The position numbers and the translations under genes are program-made. A DNA stretch of 64,000 bases. Origin: Bacillota bacterium (lineage in GTDB: Bacteria; Bacillota; SHA-98; UBA4971). Of this stretch, positions 61,868 to 64,000 are shown piece after piece. The stretch's first letter is position 1, and each line of letters opens with the position of its first letter. The stretch covers positions 62,001-126,000 of the forward strand of contig JAAYXB010000094.1 in the NCBI GenBank assembly GCA_012516125.1, read 5' to 3'. The notes under the pieces are model-generated. The model was given only the letters and a program-made list of their open reading frames with translations, was not told the origin of the DNA and made no database searches.

Positions 61868-62302
61868 ATGAGAAGGGAACTCGAGGAAGATAGGTTCGCT
61901 TCGGGACGCGACCGGCTTGCGCCGCTCGCGGTGCTTGTGATGGTGATAGTCGTTGCGGCGGTGGCCGTGGCGATCGCGGGGAGAGCCATCTGTGGCCTTG
62001 CGGGCTTCGAGGGTGTTTCTGGGCACATCTCGTGGACCGGCGTGGTCGACCGGGTGGAGTCCGGCAAGGCCGTGGTGATTCCTCTTGGAGACACGCGAGG
62101 CGTCGCTGTGCCCGACGGCGAGTTGCCTTCTTCGGAGGTGGTGATACCTAGGGATCTGCTTCCTCCGGCCACCAGTGAAGGCGCCGTCCTCGACTTCGCC
62201 GCGACTCTGCGTCCTCGCAAGACCCACTCACGGAGGGCTCACATCGGGGCGCTTGTACTCAGGCTGAACGATCGCGGCCGCGAGACCCCTCCTGCTCCCT
62301 GA
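61868..62302 (+). CDS. Membrane-anchored DUF3006-like protein
   Basis: 144 residues. One N-terminal membrane segment (LAPLAVLVMVIVVAAVAVAI) and a small beta domain with WTGVVDRVESGKAVVIPLGD, VAVPDGELPSSEVVIPRDLL and PPATSEGAVLDF, which follows the DUF3006 pattern (VVDRIE, LP, EGDVL). Function unknown; such proteins often accompany competence-type MBL hydrolases, none here. The ribosome site is weak (GGGG). The 3' end overlaps a small convergent frame at 62259-62417. Confidence 0.65.
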   Translation: MRRELEEDRFASGRDRLAPLAVLVMVIVVAAVAVAIAGRAICGLAGFEGVSGHISWTGVVDRVESGKAVVIPLGDTRGVAVPDGELPSSEVVIPRDLLPPATSEGAVLDFAATLRPRKTHSRRAHIGALVLRLNDRGRETPPAP

Positions 62303-62417
62303 AGTTGTCAAGCGCCCTCGGTGCCACGGCTTGAGCCTGCTTCCACGCGGAGAAGTCTCTGAGCATGGCCTGCCAGGTGCCGGGAAGCCGCTTGTCAATG
62401 CTAAGAACTTTTGCCAT
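62259..62417 (-). pseudogene. Tyrosine-recombinase-like N-terminal fragment
   Basis: 52 codons, ATG 62417 preceded by CAGGAGG 11 bases upstream on the - strand. The translation MAKVLSIDKRLPGTWQAMLR, DFSAWKQAQAVAPRALDNFR, EQEGSRGRDRSA resembles the SAM-like core-binding start of phage integrases (a Trp-Lys-x-AQ-x-x-x-APRTLxxY-type pattern), but the catalytic domain is missing. It lies 200 bases downstream of tRNA-Trp in the same orientation, where integrated elements carry their integrase. Likely a remnant; alternatively an independent small protein. Confidence 0.45.
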
Positions 62418-62447
62418 GACGCACGCGCCTCCTGGAAATTCGGCGCG

Positions 62448-62463
62448 CCGTCAGTACTGACGG
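62448..62463. promoter_or_regulatory. 16-bp perfect palindrome, possible operator
   Basis: CCGTCAGTACTGACGG is its own reverse complement. It lies 31-46 bases upstream of the integrase-like fragment's start codon, a position typical of repressor sites. Confidence 0.45.
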
Positions 62464-62583
62464 TCTCATGGTAAGGGCGGCTGGGAGTCAGGAGGGAAGC
62501 CAAGTAGATGCGCGTTCCGCTCGCGGTTTGATCCTAAATTGATGCCGAAACCGCGAGCCCGCCGATTCCACGGAAAAGACGAA

Positions 62584-62605
62584 ACCCCGCGAATCCTTGC
62601 GGGGT
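62584..62605 (-). terminator. Terminator after tRNA-Trp
   Basis: 7-bp stem ACCCCGC/GCGGGGT with an 8-base loop, followed on the - strand by TTTCGTCTTTT. It starts 10 bases after the tRNA 3' end. Confidence 0.75.
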
Positions 62606-62615
62606 CTAACTTCTC

Positions 62616-62691
62616 TGGCAGGGGAGACAGGACTTGAACCCGCAACCTACGGTTTTGGAGACCGCCGCTCTACCCATTGAGCTACTCCCCT
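62616..62691 (-). tRNA. trnW: tRNA-Trp (CCA anticodon)
   Basis: 76 bases. Acceptor stem AGGGGAG/CTCCCCT, D-loop with AATGGGTAGAG, anticodon loop CTCCAAA (anticodon CCA at 62658-62656), T-arm with GGTTCAAGTCC, discriminator G and encoded CCA. All four arms pair. It has its own sigma-A promoter and terminator, so it is a single-gene transcript. Confidence 0.96.
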
Positions 62692-62734
62692 GCACACGTC
62701 GACGATATTCAGTTCGTTTTCCCTTTGCACGGTC

Positions 62735-62763
62735 ATTCTATCAGACGGCGAGGGTTTTGTCAA
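62735..62763 (-). promoter_or_regulatory. Sigma-A promoter of tRNA-Trp
   Basis: On the - strand TTGACA (62763-62758), 17-base spacer, TAGAAT (62740-62735), 44 bases before the tRNA 5' end. Confidence 0.8.
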
Positions 62764-63085
62764 TGACACGCGGGTCGTAGTTTTGCGTTGTCCCAAGTTG
62801 CCACGCAGCCAGCATGCGGCCGCAGCGATATACGACCGAAACGCAACGAGGGCTCGCGGCGGGAGGAAATCCCGCATATCCGGAGAACGTATAGGCGGAT
62901 GTGCGTTCCGCGCGGGCAGGGTCGCCTGGAACCGGAGCCGTCGTAAGTCCCCGGATATGGCTTGCGCTCCCAGGTCCGCAGGGCTAGAATTACCTATGTA
63001 GCAGGGGTCCTGGCGTACGCCGGTTTTTCCGGTTCGCTCGCCTGTCCCGACTGCGATAAGTTACGATGTTGGAGGCGTTGGCGCG
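62764..63085 (+). other. tRNA-Trp to pduL intergenic region
   Basis: About 320 bases without a gene. It has a 9-bp inverted repeat CATATCCGG/CCGGATATG (62875-62883, 62951-62959) and the pduL promoter listed next. No T-box or riboswitch signature was recognised. Confidence 0.5.
62962..62990 (+). promoter_or_regulatory. Promoter for pduL
   Basis: TTGCGC (62962-62967), 17-base spacer, TAGAAT (62985-62990), about 95 bases before the start codon. Confidence 0.5.
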
Positions 63086-63694
63086 ATGAATGACGCAAAG
63101 AGAGTACCAGTAGGAGTTTCAGGAAGGCACGTGCATGTTACCCAGAAGGACCTCGAGATCCTGTTCGGGCCGGGATACAGCCTGACCTGCTTCAAGGAGC
63201 TTTCTCAGCCTGGCCAGTTCGCCGCGAACGAGACCGTGACGCTGGTCGGGCCGAAGGGAATCATTCAGAAAGTCCGCATCCTGGGCCCCGTCCGGAAGGC
63301 GACCCAGGTCGAGATCTCCCGCACTGACTGCTATGCGCTGGGAATCGACGCTCCCGTCAGGGAGTCCGGGGACCTCGAGGGGACGCCCGGTATCGTGATA
63401 GTCGGCCCCTACGGCCCGCTCAAGCTGGAACAGGGCGTTATCGTCGCCAAGCGCCACATTCACTTTACCCCGCAGCTTGCAAAGGAGTTCGGCGTGACCG
63501 ACGGTGAGGTGGTCTTGGTGCGCACAGCCGGCCCGAGGGCGCTCGTGTTCGACGAGGTGGTCGTGCGAGTCCGGGAGGACTTCGCCCTTGACATGCACGT
63601 CGACACCGATGAAGCGAACGCTGCCGGGTTGAAGCAAGGCGACTTCGTCACGCTCGTCGGAGCTACCGAAAGGCGCAATGTTCAGGGAGCCTGA
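63086..63694 (+). CDS. pduL: Phosphate propanoyltransferase/phosphotransacetylase, PduL type
   Basis: 202 residues. Duplicated beta-barrel domains with zinc-binding histidines in VGVSGRHVHVTQKDLEILFG and IVAKRHIHFTPQLAKEFG, and DMHVDTDEANAAGL. PduL interconverts acyl-CoA and acyl-phosphate. No microcompartment shell genes are nearby and no N-terminal encapsulation peptide is evident, so it probably acts in the cytosol as phosphotransacetylase, feeding acetyl-CoA from fermentation towards ATP. ATG 63086 has GGAGG 11 bases upstream. Confidence 0.93.
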   Translation: MNDAKRVPVGVSGRHVHVTQKDLEILFGPGYSLTCFKELSQPGQFAANETVTLVGPKGIIQKVRILGPVRKATQVEISRTDCYALGIDAPVRESGDLEGTPGIVIVGPYGPLKLEQGVIVAKRHIHFTPQLAKEFGVTDGEVVLVRTAGPRALVFDEVVVRVREDFALDMHVDTDEANAAGLKQGDFVTLVGATERRNVQGA

Positions 63695-63766
63695 CGAGAT
63701 TCGGCACGGTAGCGCGCACGTATGTGGGCCGCGGTGCGCGGGCGCTGCGGTGCGCGGATGGATGCC

Positions 63767-63788
63767 ATTCATGCTGCATTCATGCTGC
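63767..63788 (+). repeat. 11-bp tandem duplication
   Basis: ATTCATGCTGC occurs twice back to back in the spacer between pduL and the last gene. Confidence 0.9.
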
Positions 63789-63810
63789 AACGAAAGGGGG
63801 ACGCCCGTCG

Positions 63811-64000
63811 ATGGCCTGGGCGCGCCTTGCCGGGTCGCTCCGGGCGAAGGCGATGGGCTGCAAACACAACATGGTGGGCTCGAAGCTTGTTGAGTCCCTG
63901 AAGCGCGAGATCTCGGGCGGACGCGCCCTCGTTTACGCATCCGAGATTGCAAGGTTCCACAGGGCAAAGGGATCGTCCGACTTCTCCCAGGCGGCTCGGT
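63811..64000 (+). CDS. M28/DUF4910-like peptidase, 5' part
   Basis: First 63 codons of a gene cut by the window edge. AAAGGGGG lies 10 bases before ATG 63811. The translated part includes LVESLKREISGGRALVYASE and IARFHRAKGSSDFSQAAR, resembling the N-terminal segment of M28-family/DUF4910 aminopeptidase-like proteins (a helix ending in a Tyr/His-Arg-x-GS-x-x-F pattern). Too little is visible for a firm call. Confidence 0.5.
   Translation, partial: MAWARLAGSLRAKAMGCKHNMVGSKLVESLKREISGGRALVYASEIARFHRAKGSSDFSQAAR

Noticed and set aside
62764-63060. A T-box leader before pduL.
   Set aside because: No AGGGTGGNACCGCG-type T-box and no plausible specifier stem.
1-64000. CRISPR arrays, rRNA genes and intact insertion sequences.
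   Set aside because: No regularly spaced repeats, no rRNA-like segments and no transposase were seen on either strand.

Overview
This window reads as part of the chromosome of a high-GC, endospore-forming, strictly anaerobic member of the Bacillota (Clostridia/Limnochordia-like). Sporulation is shown by spoIIGA, sigE with a pro-sequence, spoIIR, sigG, a SpoVD-like PBP and a YlmC/YmxH protein. Anaerobiosis is shown by the oxygen-sensitive class III ribonucleotide reductase (nrdD/nrdG) and by a complete lysine-fermentation operon. Heavy use of AGG/AGA for arginine hints at a thermophile, but that is inference. Most genes are on the + strand, tightly packed and often overlapping by a few bases.

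Layout. (1) 1-18.4 kb is a dcw cluster: rsmH (5'-truncated by the window), ftsL, spoVD/pbpB, murE, murF, mraY, ftsW, murG, murC, murB, murA, ftsQ/divIB, a DUF881 gene, sbp, ftsA, ftsZ. murD is absent from its usual place between mraY and ftsW; a 265-bp repeat-bearing spacer lies there instead. (2) 18.5-25.1 kb is a sporulation block: spoIIGA-sigE forward, then an HTH protein and a radical SAM protein of unknown role, then ylmC, spoIIR and sigG on the - strand. (3) 25.3-28.6 kb holds nrdR-nrdD-nrdG. (4) 28.7-36.9 kb is a ylm/cell-envelope block: pgeF, an HlyD-like protein, yggS, sepF, a minimal S4-domain protein, a TM1266-like regulator, DUF167, DUF5665, a DksA/TraR-type protein, lspA, lgt and an RluD-type pseudouridine synthase.

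(5) 36.9-48.1 kb is a purine operon, purE-C-S-Q-L-FM-N-H-D. It is preceded by a good sigma-A promoter, a ykkC-family (probably PRPP) riboswitch and an 18-bp terminator stem. purF and purM are fused into one 844-codon gene. purK and purB are absent from the operon. (6) 48.1-58.1 kb is about 1 kb of mostly non-coding DNA (one small candidate gene, a near-consensus sigma-54 promoter, candidate upstream activator repeats and a 30-bp tandem leader repeat), followed by kdd, kamA, kamB, kamD, kamE, kal, kce and a two-subunit CoA-transferase. Together these encode fermentation of lysine to acetyl-CoA/butyryl-CoA precursors. (7) 58.1-64 kb is mixed: rlmI-like methyltransferase, HAD phosphatase, transaldolase and histidine phosphatase on the - strand, a DUF3006 membrane protein, tRNA-Trp next to a 52-codon integrase-like remnant, a stand-alone pduL, and the start of an M28-like peptidase.

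The most unusual items are the PurF-PurM fusion, the sigma-54-type control region of the lysine operon, the riboswitch-terminator ahead of purE, two families of short dispersed intergenic repeats, and the missing murD. All functional calls rest on reading motifs and gene order by eye; no database search was run.
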